Notes: generated by a model from the letters alone, not told the origin. A stretch of 64,000 nucleotides of DNA from Pseudomonadales bacterium (GCA_019090615.1 JAHRVQ010000049.1:122109-186108); one strand, 5' to 3'. Shown: positions 47,000 through 57,100, counted from the stretch's first letter. A program made the numbers and translations.

Positions 47000-48544
47000 C
47001 TAAGGGGGGTTGAACTGGACTATTTGTTGTTGCATTGTATTGGCAATTTGTTCCAGGTCTGTTAGGTCTGCGGCCCTATTTATGGGTGAGTCCGTGGTAA
47101 CGGCGAAGACATAGGCGGCTCTATTTCCGGATAGAATACCCAGCAGCTCAAGTACTTTAGCCTCATAACGATTAGTGGTTATTCTGCCTCCGATATAATA
47201 CCAGAATAGCAGTTTTCTTGATTGCTCCATGCTATTGGTTAGATGTAATAGCGTATAGCTGATCGGGTTGCCGTCGAGGGTGTTTTTAACTTGCTGCTGG
47301 GAAGATAAATGCCACTTGTCCCTGGCGTAAATAGAATTGTCATAAAAGATTAATTCACTCCCCTGTGCTTGCTTGTCATATCTAACAACCGTATACAAGA
47401 ACGCTTTGTTGTTATATTGGATGCGCTTAATTGTTTGGCTATGAGTGCCTACATAGTGTGTTTTCCAGTTGAGGTTGTGTTGCTGTAAAACTGGTTTAAA
47501 TTTGTCAGCGATGCGCTCTTCTAATAGATCAGCGGGATAGTTGTTTGAATAGTTTGCCAACACAAAATTGACGCACGGAAATATTACAGCGAAACCTAGC
47601 GCAAGCAGTGGTGTGGCAATTGTGCGCCTGCTGGGGCTGTAGTACGGGGTATCTGGTGTTGTATTGTCTATCAGGTGGTCAGATGCTTTTTGGTCCCCAG
47701 GGTTTGCACCGCCAGGGGTTAAAGGGTCGGTCAGGTACTGACCAACCAGAAAAAACGGTATTAGCATGAGGCAGTAGATTACCCAGCCGAAGGTGAGATG
47801 GTCCTGTACAATGATGTGGTCCATTTGAGTGTAGTTACCAACAATCATGATGGTGAGAATTCTGATCCAGTTACTGACAATGGCGAGGGCGATGGCAAAG
47901 AGGAAAAAGCCAAGGCCTTTTACTCCCCTGAGCTGATTAAAATAAATAAACAGAATGGCTAATAGGCAGGAGGTTAGAAAAAAACCTAGTCCGGAACAGG
48001 CGGGTTCAACGATAAACTGTCCGCCTGGCACAGTAAAATGAAAACCTTCTTTTAATGTGGGAATGTTGATCAGCCTGAGTCCCTGATAGGTTACCTGAGC
48101 TGAAATTATCTGTAATGGTACCTGTAAGAAATTCCAGATAGGTAAAACTAGCACAAATGCAATGAAGGGAATGCTGAGTTCACGAAAAGACTGCCAGCCA
48201 AAGATGGCGACTATTGTGCCAAAAATAATAGCCGGTAAACTCATCAACTGGATTAGCTGGACGTTGACCAGATTCGCCATGCTCCATGCTAAACCACCTG
48301 ATAAGATGATTAATAAAGCGTACCAGTTGAAAGTCGATTGAATTTTATGGAAGGCGGTTTTTTTTTTCCATGTAATCCAGAGGGCAATAGCAAAGGCTAA
48401 AAACCCGTGGCTATATGGGCCGTTGCCGGTCCATTCTTCGAATATTTCGCTTAGGCTTTGTGCATAAGCAATACAGAGGACTAAGGGTATACATAATAAT
48501 ATAAGGTGCCAGCGCTGGGCTTTGCTAGATAAGTGGTTGCTCAT
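47000..48544 (-). CDS. xrtA: Exosortase A (XrtA/EpsH) fused to EpsI domain
   Basis: A 514-residue protein. Residues 1-275 are the eight-helix exosortase: YSHGFLAF near the start, the nucleophile Cys183 in EPACSGLGFF, Arg228 in SNWIRIL and His249 in QDHLTFGW, the expected Cys-Arg-His set. After a Pro/Gly-rich linker and another membrane helix (about 310-330), residues 335-514 are an EpsI domain (ADLLEERIADKF... GSELIFYDN). EpsI is often a separate gene; the fusion is known in part of the XrtA family. XrtA would cleave PEP-CTERM tails at the periplasmic face of the inner membrane. Its start overlaps the kinase-like gene by 4 bp. Confidence 0.95.
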   Translation of the reverse strand: MSNHLSSKAQRWHLILLCIPLVLCIAYAQSLSEIFEEWTGNGPYSHGFLAFAIALWITWKKKTAFHKIQSTFNWYALLIILSGGLAWSMANLVNVQLIQLMSLPAIIFGTIVAIFGWQSFRELSIPFIAFVLVLPIWNFLQVPLQIISAQVTYQGLRLINIPTLKEGFHFTVPGGQFIVEPACSGLGFFLTSCLLAILFIYFNQLRGVKGLGFFLFAIALAIVSNWIRILTIMIVGNYTQMDHIIVQDHLTFGWVIYCLMLIPFFLVGQYLTDPLTPGGANPGDQKASDHLIDNTTPDTPYYSPSRRTIATPLLALGFAVIFPCVNFVLANYSNNYPADLLEERIADKFKPVLQQHNLNWKTHYVGTHSQTIKRIQYNNKAFLYTVVRYDKQAQGSELIFYDNSIYARDKWHLSSQQQVKNTLDGNPISYTLLHLTNSMEQSRKLLFWYYIGGRITTNRYEAKVLELLGILSGNRAAYVFAVTTDSPINRAADLTDLEQIANTMQQQIVQFNPP

Positions 48545-49263
48545 GATTCGGTGAGGACTATACCGACAAGCTTTTCTTCATCAAACATATCCAGTGCCTT
48601 GGCTATTTCCGCTTCAACAACGGTATTTAATTTGAGCTCCAGGACCACCATGTCACAAATATTTGCCAAAATTTGTACATCGCTGGATAGGTTAGTATTT
48701 GGTGCATTGATGAAAATATACCGATCAGGGTAACGACTCGAGAGTTCGAGCACAATTTGTCGCATCCGGTGGGATTCGAGTGTTTCTGTGCGTGTTTCAG
48801 ATAAGTCGCCTGAGGGAACAATTCTTAGGCGCTCTATACCGCTGTCGTGGAGTAATGTTGTTACATCTTCATGCTCGGTTTCGATGAATTCGATAAGGCC
48901 GGTATTGTTGTCATTAACTGTTAGTTCATCCAGTAGGTTTTTGTCCGTGTCGCAATCGATGACAATGCTTGATCTGGCTTTATCAAAGGCAAATACAGCG
49001 CCAAGGTTTATTGATAATAAGCTGCTTTCTCGTTTTTCTGAAACGGTAGTAACCAGGCATACGAAATTTTTGAAATCTGATTTGTTTAAAAGCTTATTGC
49101 GAATATCGCGATAGATATTCAGTAATTTTGTGTTGCTTAAAGCCGGATGAACTATGCCAAATTCGTTCATACGTTGTTCGGAAAGGAGATCTTCCGAATG
49201 CATATCACGAATTTTATGGGTTCTCGAGCTGAGGGGTATATTACCTGGATTGGAGTTGCTCAC
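48541..49263 (-). CDS. XrtA-type tyrosine autokinase-like protein with degenerate P-loop
   Basis: A 240-residue protein aligned by eye with the BY-kinase family that follows Wzz in XrtA loci. The fold markers are kept: FVCLVTTVS strand, INLGAVFA helix, SRYPDRYIF and ICDMVVLELK. However, the Walker A loop, normally Gly-Glu-Gly-Lys-Ser/Thr, reads SEKRESSL. The A' motif Asp-Ala-Asp-x-x-Arg reads DCDTDKN. Walker B, normally Phe-Asp-Ser-Pro-Pro, reads FINAPN. No C-terminal Tyr cluster is present. ATP binding and autophosphorylation therefore look lost, and a purely structural or regulatory role with Wzz is more likely. It lies 7 bp after wzz and overlaps xrtA. Confidence 0.8.
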   Translation of the reverse strand: MSNSNPGNIPLSSRTHKIRDMHSEDLLSEQRMNEFGIVHPALSNTKLLNIYRDIRNKLLNKSDFKNFVCLVTTVSEKRESSLLSINLGAVFAFDKARSSIVIDCDTDKNLLDELTVNDNNTGLIEFIETEHEDVTTLLHDSGIERLRIVPSGDLSETRTETLESHRMRQIVLELSSRYPDRYIFINAPNTNLSSDVQILANICDMVVLELKLNTVVEAEIAKALDMFDEEKLVGIVLTES

Positions 49264-49270
49264 GATAGCC

Positions 49271-50779
49271 CTAGATATATTGATAAGTGAGGGCGGCGCT
49301 GGCGTAGGCTAATACCATCGTCGCTATTGAGATAGTGGCGAGGCGCCAGTTTACATTTTCAACATTATTATTTGGCAGGACTGCGAGTACGGCGCCTGGA
49401 AACAATTCTTCAATCTGCTCGGCAAACTTGATCCTGTTGTCGAACAGGATCAATGATGCAATAAACATGATTGACAAAAATATGCCTAATATGGGGCCTG
49501 CTATGACGAAATATAAAAACCGAATGCCATCAGGGAGAACTGGAAATACAGCGGGTTCAAGTACTTTATAGGTTACACCTTGACCTGATAAATCCAGCGT
49601 CATTGAAATTCTTGCTCTTTCCTTGCGTTCGAGCAAGTCTTCGTAGATCCCCTTAGTTACACCATAATCCCTGGTTAGTTCGGATAAGTCTGCCTGGTTC
49701 CCGGCAATTCGAATCCGTCGTTGATAGCGCTCTTTGAGTCGATTTTGATTGGCTGTGAGCCGATGTTTCATTGTTTCCAATTCCACTGTGGCGCTAGACA
49801 ATTTAGTGCTCAATTCTTCATAAATTGGGTTCAGGTTTTGTTCACCTGTAAGGTTGTCAGCGCCCGCTGTTTGATCTTGTTTAGCTTCTTCGACCTGTAC
49901 GATAGTACGTTTAGCATCCTGTATTTGTATTTTTAATTCAATAACATCTGGATGTCCTTCGCGATAGTTAAGCAGTAAAGTATTGAGTTGTGATTCGAGT
50001 TGTATGAGTCGAGTCCGATAGACCTGAGCATTGTAGTCAGAGCTAGCAAAACGGTTTTCGTTTGATATTTGTATTGTTAGTGCAGAGATGCGTACTTCTT
50101 CTGCTTCAATATTGATAGATATTTCGTCGATGGTGTTCCTTAATCTGTCGATGGATCGGGTAACCTCAGATTCGATACCATCAATATTAGCAGCTTCAAA
50201 GGCTTTCAGTTTGTTTTCCGCGTCGACTAGCTGGTTTTTATAAGATTTAACCTGCTCGTCGATAAATGTATAGGCATTTTTGCTTTCAGCGCGTTTGTTC
50301 TGCGCACTCTGTTCGATAAAAAGATTAGTAAGTTTGTTTACCAGTCGGTATGAGACCTCGGGTTGCTCATGGCTAAAGGCAACGTTGATATAATTATCTG
50401 CAGGTGCGGTTATTTGAGTCTGACTCCTAACCAGCACCATAGTTTCCTCGAGTTCGTTAGATCCGCTGTTAAAATTGTTCTCACCAAAGGATGCTTTGAT
50501 GACCTGCTCCAGTATGCGCGCAGAAAACATAATTTCTCTGACTATTCTGATCCGTTCGCTTTTTGGTGTGGTAATGGTTGCCTGACCTTCCAGCAGTGGT
50601 TTGATGACGTTTTTTGTATCAGCATAAATCGTTATTGCCGTTTGGTATTTTGGCTGATATAACATCCCTGAGACAAGGATAAAAAAGCTAGTAACGCCAG
50701 TTATAAGTAGTAACCAGAGGAGCTTTCTGCGCAGAAGTTTGCTTGCCTCCTTTAGATATTGAAATATTATGGGGTCCAT
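49271..50779 (-). CDS. XrtA-system chain-length determinant (Wzz-like)
   Basis: A 502-residue polysaccharide co-polymerase. Two membrane helices flank a long periplasmic part: helix 1 at about residues 20-40 (LLWLLLITGVTSFFILV), helix 2 near 430-455 (FLYFVIAGPILGIFLSI), and a third hydrophobic stretch at the end. The periplasmic domain has the PKYQTAITIYAD strand and long coiled-coil helices rich in Glu, Lys, Asn and Gln (about 170-360). Just before helix 2 is the Pro-rich LEPAVFPVLPDG motif. This is the form tied to XrtA loci, controlling polymer length together with Wza and a BY-kinase. It sits 3 bp after wza. Confidence 0.93.
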   Translation of the reverse strand: MDPIIFQYLKEASKLLRRKLLWLLLITGVTSFFILVSGMLYQPKYQTAITIYADTKNVIKPLLEGQATITTPKSERIRIVREIMFSARILEQVIKASFGENNFNSGSNELEETMVLVRSQTQITAPADNYINVAFSHEQPEVSYRLVNKLTNLFIEQSAQNKRAESKNAYTFIDEQVKSYKNQLVDAENKLKAFEAANIDGIESEVTRSIDRLRNTIDEISINIEAEEVRISALTIQISNENRFASSDYNAQVYRTRLIQLESQLNTLLLNYREGHPDVIELKIQIQDAKRTIVQVEEAKQDQTAGADNLTGEQNLNPIYEELSTKLSSATVELETMKHRLTANQNRLKERYQRRIRIAGNQADLSELTRDYGVTKGIYEDLLERKERARISMTLDLSGQGVTYKVLEPAVFPVLPDGIRFLYFVIAGPILGIFLSIMFIASLILFDNRIKFAEQIEELFPGAVLAVLPNNNVENVNWRLATISIATMVLAYASAALTYQYI

Positions 50780-50782
50780 TTC

Positions 50783-51433
50783 TTAAAAACTTTTCTCCGG
50801 GACTGTAATGATGTCTGAAGGTAATACGCTGTAGTTGGTTTCCAGCCTTCCTTTGGTGAGAATATCTGTCAGTTTAACGGGATAAACTTTAATTTCGTCG
50901 TTTTCCTTTCTATATAATAGTGCTTTGTTCGGTTTTGCGAAAGGAGTGGGCCCGCCTGCAAGTAGAACTATATCTAGTACAGTCAATCCGCGACGGTAGT
51001 TTAATGACAGAGGGTTGTTGACAGCACCGGTTATTCGTACCCGCTGAAGGTATTCAGAACTGGACGCATTGAGAACAGAGACAGTGACTTTAGGTGCTCG
51101 AATGAAAGTATCTAGCACGGCAGTGATTGTATCCGCCAATGATTCAGTGGTTTCGCCTACAGCCCTGACATCACCGGCGAGGGGGACAGAAATATTGCCG
51201 TCAGGAAGTACAACAACGTCTGTCGACAATTCTGGGTTATGCCAGACGCTAATTTTGAGTGAATCACTTACACCAATACGATATTCGCTCAGCAGGCCCG
51301 CCTGGTCGGTATCAATGGGGTTTTCTGTATCCATAACAGAGATGGCAATGTTTGACTTGCAAGCGGTAAGTTGTAGTACTAGCGCGGTGATGATTACACA
51401 GGTGAGTTTTTGGACAGTCCTGGTTGGTTGCAT
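50783..51433 (-). CDS. Polysaccharide export lipoprotein (Wza-like, XrtA system)
   Basis: About 216 residues from the ATG at 51433. The signal peptide LTCVIITALVLQ ends in lipobox QLTAC, so it is an outer-membrane lipoprotein. YRIGVSDSLKISVWHNPELS and VLPDGNISVPLAGDVRAVG form the Poly_export domain, followed by the SLBB segment VRITGAVNNPLSLNYRRGLTV. It is the outer-membrane exit for the EPS. The frame is open to 51502, but the extra residues are short repeats (VQQKR) arising from a 15-bp duplication and do not look like a signal peptide. The gene starts inside the 3' end of prsK. Confidence 0.92.
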   Translation of the reverse strand: MQPTRTVQKLTCVIITALVLQLTACKSNIAISVMDTENPIDTDQAGLLSEYRIGVSDSLKISVWHNPELSTDVVVLPDGNISVPLAGDVRAVGETTESLADTITAVLDTFIRAPKVTVSVLNASSSEYLQRVRITGAVNNPLSLNYRRGLTVLDIVLLAGGPTPFAKPNKALLYRKENDEIKVYPVKLTDILTKGRLETNYSVLPSDIITVPEKSF

Positions 51434-53484
51434 TCTTGTTGGGCGTACTCTTTTTTGTTGTACTCTTTTTTGTTGTACAGGGGCAAGGTAATGGTAAAGC
51501 AACTGCCTTCTCCTATTTTGCTGCTGACGGTGATTTCTCCGTCAATGTTACTAATAATTTCCTTGCATTGATATGCGCCTATTCCCATTCCCTGGTTTTT
51601 CTTTGTAGAATCAAAGGGTTTGAATAATCGCTGTTCAATAAAGGATTGTGTCATACCGGTGCCGTTGTCGATGACCCTACATTCTATATAGTCATAGTCA
51701 TCCAGTAACGAAAGGTAAATATTGATTGTTCCATCTTGCTCGCAAGCTTCCTGAGCGTTGGTCAATAAGTGCGTAAATGCCATGACCAGATTCGGTGCAT
51801 CAGCCATGATTGCGGTTGCGGAGATTGCAGTTGAGGACAATGTTGGTTCAAATATTGGTTGCGGATTTTTTCCTTTGCACTTCAGTACAGCAGCCTGGAT
51901 GATGTCCACCAAAAGAACGGGTTCGACTAACGTTTGCTCCAGGTTCGTGGAGTTATTCTGATTGATCCTGAGCAGTAGTTGATTCATCTTTTTAACAGAG
52001 TTTTCGATAGTCTGCATGGCATCTGCGACGAATTCAGGGTTGTGGCTAAATCGAGCGGCGTTCTCAACTACCAAAGCTTGCTGAGCGATGAGATTTTTTA
52101 GATCATGCATAATAAATGTTGTGAACTGGTGATAAGCTTCAAATTGTCGAGTAACGATCAACTGTTTGGATAATATTTGGTTGCCTACAAAATTCGCTAC
52201 CTGCTTGCCGACCATGCGTAATAGGTCAAGGTCTTCCCAGTTAAATTCCTGGACTTGAGCGCGGTCGCCGGAGACCACCAGAAAACCAAGCAGCAGGTTG
52301 TTATTTATGAGTGGTAGTATTAACAGGTTGGGACCGATCTTTTTAATTTCTGAGGGTATCAGGTCGTTCCATTTAGTAATTTCAGGGTCAATCGCATCGC
52401 AGACGTAAATCCAGTTATCCTCGCGCATTTTATGGAAAAATTCGGGATATTTTGAATCACTGACTGGATTTAGCTCATGCTTTACATGCACTTTATGTTC
52501 GGCAATATACTGATTGTTTTTGTGGATAAAGCAAACGCCTTGGTTGCTATGGTAGATCGGCAATAAAGCATGAAGGGCGATATTGGCAAAATCTTCCTGG
52601 TTGTTTTCTGGGGTTAATCTATCGCTGAGTTGACGCCATTCGAAATTATGGTCGAACTTAGTTTGGAAAAAATTTTTCAGTACCCATACACGGATTTTTG
52701 CCCGCTGGGTGTTAGAGCCAAGGTTCAAACCAATCAGCAATATGGCAACGAACAGAAAAAATGGTTGAATTATAGAGGCGTACTCGCCGTTACCCAGAGT
52801 TAGTAGGTATCCCAGGGTGGAGACAAATACCAGTATGCCACCGGCCAGTACCAGGCTGGTGGTTGTAAAAACCAGTGGGCGTGAAAGCTCAAGTTGCTGG
52901 TAGGTCTGGCGTGGACCGAATAGCGGTGCAAAACATAAGGTTAAACCTACAACTGTATTGGCAAGGCTGCGGGCGTGCACAATTTGTTGGGGTATATAGT
53001 CGAGTATTAACGTCATGGAGCAGATGTATAGATTAAACAGTAATAGCGTACCGACGGCGATACCAATGATTTTAATCAAGCCACTGCCGTTGCGAATATG
53101 CTGTTCGGTGATCAATAAAGTGCCTATGCAGATGAACAGATACAGGTATAGCCCTATTTGCAAAGGTGTAGTTGGGAGCAGTATTGAGCTGAAGATGCCT
53201 ATTAACGATATAGCGGGGATAGACCAGGTAAGAAACCATTGCAGGGAAAACAATAGTATTTGCTTGCGACGAACAAAAACGGCCAATAGGCAGCTTGACC
53301 AGAAGAAAAGGTAAGCAAAATCGAGGGCAAAGAATTGATGGGAAAACAGGCTCCAGACTGCAGTAAAAAGGAATGCGGGTAGAAAAATTATCGCCTGTTG
53401 GCGGAGAATTAAGGAATATAATATTGCAACTATCAAATAGGCGATGCTGCCTATAATCCCATTAATACTAAGTAGGGTTTCCAT
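51394..53484 (-). CDS. prsK: PEP-CTERM system histidine kinase PrsK
   Basis: A 696-residue sensor kinase. The N-terminal half has nine or ten membrane helices (residues about 10-265), then a GAF-like domain (about 300-440), then HisKA and HATPase_c. The H-box is FIMHDLKNLIAQQ, the N-box LLTNAQEACEQDG, the G1 box DNGTGM and the G2 box GMGIGAYQ. Membrane N-terminus plus GAF plus this kinase type is the PrsK family, partner of the RpoN-activator PrsR encoded at 1.9 kb. The last residues (NKKEYNKKEY) come from a 15-bp tandem duplication. It is the first gene of the minus-strand operon and divergent from cysD. Confidence 0.94.
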   Translation of the reverse strand: METLLSINGIIGSIAYLIVAILYSLILRQQAIIFLPAFLFTAVWSLFSHQFFALDFAYLFFWSSCLLAVFVRRKQILLFSLQWFLTWSIPAISLIGIFSSILLPTTPLQIGLYLYLFICIGTLLITEQHIRNGSGLIKIIGIAVGTLLLFNLYICSMTLILDYIPQQIVHARSLANTVVGLTLCFAPLFGPRQTYQQLELSRPLVFTTTSLVLAGGILVFVSTLGYLLTLGNGEYASIIQPFFLFVAILLIGLNLGSNTQRAKIRVWVLKNFFQTKFDHNFEWRQLSDRLTPENNQEDFANIALHALLPIYHSNQGVCFIHKNNQYIAEHKVHVKHELNPVSDSKYPEFFHKMREDNWIYVCDAIDPEITKWNDLIPSEIKKIGPNLLILPLINNNLLLGFLVVSGDRAQVQEFNWEDLDLLRMVGKQVANFVGNQILSKQLIVTRQFEAYHQFTTFIMHDLKNLIAQQALVVENAARFSHNPEFVADAMQTIENSVKKMNQLLLRINQNNSTNLEQTLVEPVLLVDIIQAAVLKCKGKNPQPIFEPTLSSTAISATAIMADAPNLVMAFTHLLTNAQEACEQDGTINIYLSLLDDYDYIECRVIDNGTGMTQSFIEQRLFKPFDSTKKNQGMGIGAYQCKEIISNIDGEITVSSKIGEGSCFTITLPLYNKKEYNKKEYAQQECNQPGLSKNSPV
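51445..51474. repeat. 15-bp tandem duplication in the prsK/wza overlap
   Basis: GTACTCTTTTTTGTT occurs twice exactly (51445-51459, 51460-51474), adding five codons to the prsK tail just upstream of the wza start. Confidence 0.9.
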
Positions 53485-53711
53485 GAATCCAGGGCTGGCT
53501 AAAAACTTGCGTGAACTATAGGGGCCTATTATACAAACTTCCAGTTTATAGGGGTCGCTCTGGCTCTGCTTAAGCTACCTTTCGTCGGGAGGACGGGTTG
53601 GCTGAGTCGCAATAGGTAGATTGTCGGAAATTCTGAGCTATAACTGATATAGTCTGATTTTTTTTAGACGCTAAATTCGATAATGATGTAATGCGACAAA
53701 TGGAGTGCGCC

Positions 53712-55223
53712 ATGCAGCTTATAGGCACAATAGTTAATAACCGAATCGACGATGAAGGTCGATGGTTGCCGTGGGATACTCAATCTATCCACCAGGTTTT
53801 TGTTGCTGAGTCAGCGTCAACCCAGACTCTGCGTAGCACTGAAAGAATGCTCGAAGTCTCTGGTTTACTCCCTACGACAATAAAACTTAAAGACGTATTA
53901 GATGAATATGGTAAGGCGCCAAAAAGTCAGGTGCTGAATGGTCTTGAATCTATCGCAAAGAAGAAAAGGTACCTGTCATTAGTGCTACAAACTCATCTGA
54001 GTGAACAGGCAGGTTGGGTTTTATTCGCAAATGATGGCCGCTTAGGCCGACGTTGGGTGTATTTGAAGCGGCAGGATGATCCTGTCGAATTACTAAGTGC
54101 AATGGAAGCACTTGCAGGGGATAAGAACCTGATGGTGTGGCCTACCGGTGACCTGGCGGGGAAATTGCGTCTCATGGTCCAGAAAAATGATAGCCATGAT
54201 ATTTTAATGCAATCTCAACGTATACTTAAAATTGGTACAGTAGCGTATCATGACCCCCCTGCCTCATTTAATGGTCATAGCAGCCAAAATAGTAGCCAAA
54301 TTCCGTCAAAAAAGTTATCTAGCATTGGTCAGTCTCATCTCGATAAGCTCGAAGCAGAGAGTATACATATCATGCGAGAAGTTGCTGCGCAGGCTGAGAA
54401 CCCGGTAATGCTTTATTCCGTAGGCAAAGATTCTTCGGTTATGTTGCACCTGGCGCAAAAAGCTTTTTATCCTAGTCCCCCACCTTTTCCGCTGATGCAC
54501 GTAGATACTCGTTGGAAGTTCCAGGCAATGTACCAGTTTCGTGATGAAGTTGTGAAGCAGGCGGGTATGGAGTTAATAGTACATATCAACCCTGATGGAG
54601 TTAAAAAGAATATCAATCCATTCGATCACGGTAGTGCTTTGCATACTGACGTGATGAAAACGGAAGGGCTTAAGCAGGCGCTTGACAAGTATCAGTTCGA
54701 TGTGGCATTTGGTGGTGCGCGCCGCGATGAAGAAAAGAGTCGCGCCAAGGAAAGAGTGTTTTCTTTTCGTACACAAACACATCGTTGGGACCCGAAAAAC
54801 CAACGTCCAGAATTATGGAATCTTTATAATGGATATAAAAATAAGGGTGAAAGCATAAGAGCTTTTCCGTTGTCGAATTGGACTGAGCTGGATATTTGGC
54901 AATATATTTATCGTGAGCAAATACCTATTGTGCCGTTGTACTACGCTGCCGAACGACCGGTTGTTGAACGCGATGGAATGCTCTTGATGGTTGATGATGA
55001 TCGTTTGCAATTATTTGAACATGAGCAGGTTCAAATTAAACGGGTACGATTTAGAACGCTGGGTTGCTACCCGTTGACGGGTGCGGTGGAGTCTGAAGCG
55101 AATGATCTGGCGTCTATTGTGCTGGAATTATTACAGAGTCGAACCAGTGAGAGAGAAGGAAGGGCTATTGATGCTGATTCGTCGAGTTCTATGGAGAAGA
55201 AAAAGCAAGAGGGTTATTTCTAA
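53712..55223 (+). CDS. cysD: Sulfate adenylyltransferase subunit 2 with large extra N-terminal domain
   Basis: About 503 residues; ordinary CysD has about 300. The C-terminal part, from [17 protein letters not shown] (near residue 215 of the open frame), is a complete CysD. It has the PP-loop [49 protein letters not shown] and [14 protein letters not shown], and with CysN it makes APS from ATP and sulfate. In front sit about 190 residues I do not recognise ([16 protein letters not shown]... [12 protein letters not shown]...) and a Ser/Asn/Gln-rich linker. No start codon fits at the usual CysD N-terminus, so this is a true fusion. ATG 53712 has GGAG six bases upstream; ATG 53691 has none. TAATG overlap with cysNC. 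Confidence 0.92.
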   Translation: MQLIGTIVNNRIDDEGRWLPWDTQSIHQVFVAESASTQTLRSTERMLEVSGLLPTTIKLKDVLDEYGKAPKSQVLNGLESIAKKKRYLSLVLQTHLSEQAGWVLFANDGRLGRRWVYLKRQDDPVELLSAMEALAGDKNLMVWPTGDLAGKLRLMVQKNDSHDILMQSQRILKIGTVAYHDPPASFNGHSSQNSSQIPSKKLSSIGQSHLDKLEAESIHIMREVAAQAENPVMLYSVGKDSSVMLHLAQKAFYPSPPPFPLMHVDTRWKFQAMYQFRDEVVKQAGMELIVHINPDGVKKNINPFDHGSALHTDVMKTEGLKQALDKYQFDVAFGGARRDEEKSRAKERVFSFRTQTHRWDPKNQRPELWNLYNGYKNKGESIRAFPLSNWTELDIWQYIYREQIPIVPLYYAAERPVVERDGMLLMVDDDRLQLFEHEQVQIKRVRFRTLGCYPLTGAVESEANDLASIVLELLQSRTSEREGRAIDADSSSSMEKKKQEGYF

Positions 55224-57100
55224 TGGTTACGAGTACTAGCATCCAGGAACGGGTTGATACCTATATCGAAACTCAGTCTCAATTGGAATTATTGCGTTTT
55301 ATCACCTGTGGTAGTGTTGATGATGGCAAGAGCACACTCATTGGGCGGATGTTATATGAAGCGCAGATGATCTTTGAGGACCAGATCACATCGTTGAAAT
55401 CGGATTCCAAAAAGATGGGTACCCAGGGTGGTGAAATTGATTTTGCCCTGCTTGTGGATGGTCTGGCGGCGGAACGTGAACAGGGCATTACTATTGATGT
55501 GGCGTATCGTTTTTTCAACACTGACCGGAGAAAGTTCATCGTTGCTGATACGCCGGGTCATGAGCAATATACGCGTAATATGGTAACTGGCGCTTCCACG
55601 GCAGATGTAGCCGTGATACTGGTTGATGCCAGTCAGGGAATGCTAAGTCAGACTCGCAGACATTCTTTTATTGCTTCTTTGCTGGGTATTAAGAATGTAG
55701 TGCTTGCGGTCAATAAAATGGACCTGGTGGGCTATAAGCAAGATGTTTTTGACACTATTGTCGAAGAGTATCGGCATTTTTCTGCCCAGTTAAATTTTGA
55801 TTCTGTGACTGAGATACCGCTTTCAGCACTGAATGGTGACAATGTGATAGAGCGATCCGACAAGTGCACATGGTACGTTGGTCCCACATTGCTGAGTTTT
55901 CTAGAAACTATTAAGGTTGGGCAGTCGCAACTTGAGCTTCCGTTTCGATTCCCCGTTCAATGGGTTAATCGGCCTGATGCAACGTTTCGTGGTTATTCAG
56001 GTACCGTGGTTTCGGGGAGTGTTAAAAAAGGTGAGCAGGTTAGAGTTTTGCCTTCTGGTGAGATCGTTGGCGTCAAAGATATAGTCTTTTATAAGGACCA
56101 TCTTGATCATGCTATGGTAGATCAGGCAGTTACTATTTGTCTGGACCGTGAGGTAGATGTTTCTCGAGGTGATGTGCTGGTTGCAGCTGATGCGCCCTGT
56201 GAAGTTTCGGATCAGTTTGAGGTTTCGATTGTTTGGTTAGATCAGGAGCCGGGGTTTGTGGGACGCAGCTATTGGCTAATGTTGGGAGCCAGGCGAGTCA
56301 GTGCGAGTATTACCGATATTAAATTTAAATATAATATTAATACCTTTGAAAAGCTTTCGACCACGTCAATGGCATTGAATGAAATCGGTGAGCTGACTAT
56401 TAGCCTGGATCAACCTGTACCCTTTGAAGATTATAAATCATGTCAGGCAATGGGGGCCTTTGTACTAGTAGACCGTTACAGTTATTCAACGGTTGGCGCT
56501 GGTATGATTAACTTTTCTTTGCGTCGGGCGCAAAATGTTCACCGGCAGGCGTTGGTGGTGGATAAAATGGCTCGCGCGCAATTGAATGGGCATTCTGGTC
56601 GTGTACTGTGGTTTACTGGGTTGAGTGGGTCGGGTAAATCCACCATTGCTAACGGAGTGGAGCAGGTGCTACACCAACGGGGCATCAGAACTTATATCCT
56701 TGATGGTGATAATGTGCGTCAGGGGCTTAATAATGATCTTGGTTTTACTGATGCTGATAGAATTGAGAATATTCGGCGAATAGCCGAGGTGGCGCGATTG
56801 ATGGTTGATGCAGGGTTGGTGGTATTAACCTCGTTTATTTCCCCGTTTAGGTCTGAGCGAGATATGGCCCGTGCGCTATTTGAGCCAGGAGATTTTGTAG
56901 AAATATACGTAAATGTATCTCTCGAGACTGCTGAGGAAAGAGACCCCAAAGGGCTATACAGAAAAGCCAGGCGTGGTGAATTGCCTAATTTTACTGGTAT
57001 TGATAGTGAGTATGAGGCGCCTCTGACGCCGGAACTCAATTTGCAGGCAGGTGAATTGAATGTCGAACAATGTGTCGCCAATGTAATCAAATATATTTGA
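55223..57100 (+). CDS. cysNC: Bifunctional sulfate adenylyltransferase subunit 1 / APS kinase
   Basis: A 625-residue fusion. Residues 1-440 are the CysN GTPase: [34 protein letters not shown], then EF-Tu-like beta-barrel domains. Residues 450-625 are APS kinase (CysC): [14 protein letters not shown]-loop, [23 protein letters not shown] and [13 protein letters not shown]. The pair therefore makes PAPS directly from sulfate and ATP. Its start shares one base with the cysD stop (TAATG). Presence of a full PAPS route next to EPS genes and a sulfotransferase (32.5 kb) suggests dedicated PAPS for glycan sulfation, though general sulfur assimilation cannot be excluded. Confidence 0.96.
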   Translation: MVTSTSIQERVDTYIETQSQLELLRFITCGSVDDGKSTLIGRMLYEAQMIFEDQITSLKSDSKKMGTQGGEIDFALLVDGLAAEREQGITIDVAYRFFNTDRRKFIVADTPGHEQYTRNMVTGASTADVAVILVDASQGMLSQTRRHSFIASLLGIKNVVLAVNKMDLVGYKQDVFDTIVEEYRHFSAQLNFDSVTEIPLSALNGDNVIERSDKCTWYVGPTLLSFLETIKVGQSQLELPFRFPVQWVNRPDATFRGYSGTVVSGSVKKGEQVRVLPSGEIVGVKDIVFYKDHLDHAMVDQAVTICLDREVDVSRGDVLVAADAPCEVSDQFEVSIVWLDQEPGFVGRSYWLMLGARRVSASITDIKFKYNINTFEKLSTTSMALNEIGELTISLDQPVPFEDYKSCQAMGAFVLVDRYSYSTVGAGMINFSLRRAQNVHRQALVVDKMARAQLNGHSGRVLWFTGLSGSGKSTIANGVEQVLHQRGIRTYILDGDNVRQGLNNDLGFTDADRIENIRRIAEVARLMVDAGLVVLTSFISPFRSERDMARALFEPGDFVEIYVNVSLETAEERDPKGLYRKARRGELPNFTGIDSEYEAPLTPELNLQAGELNVEQCVANVIKYI

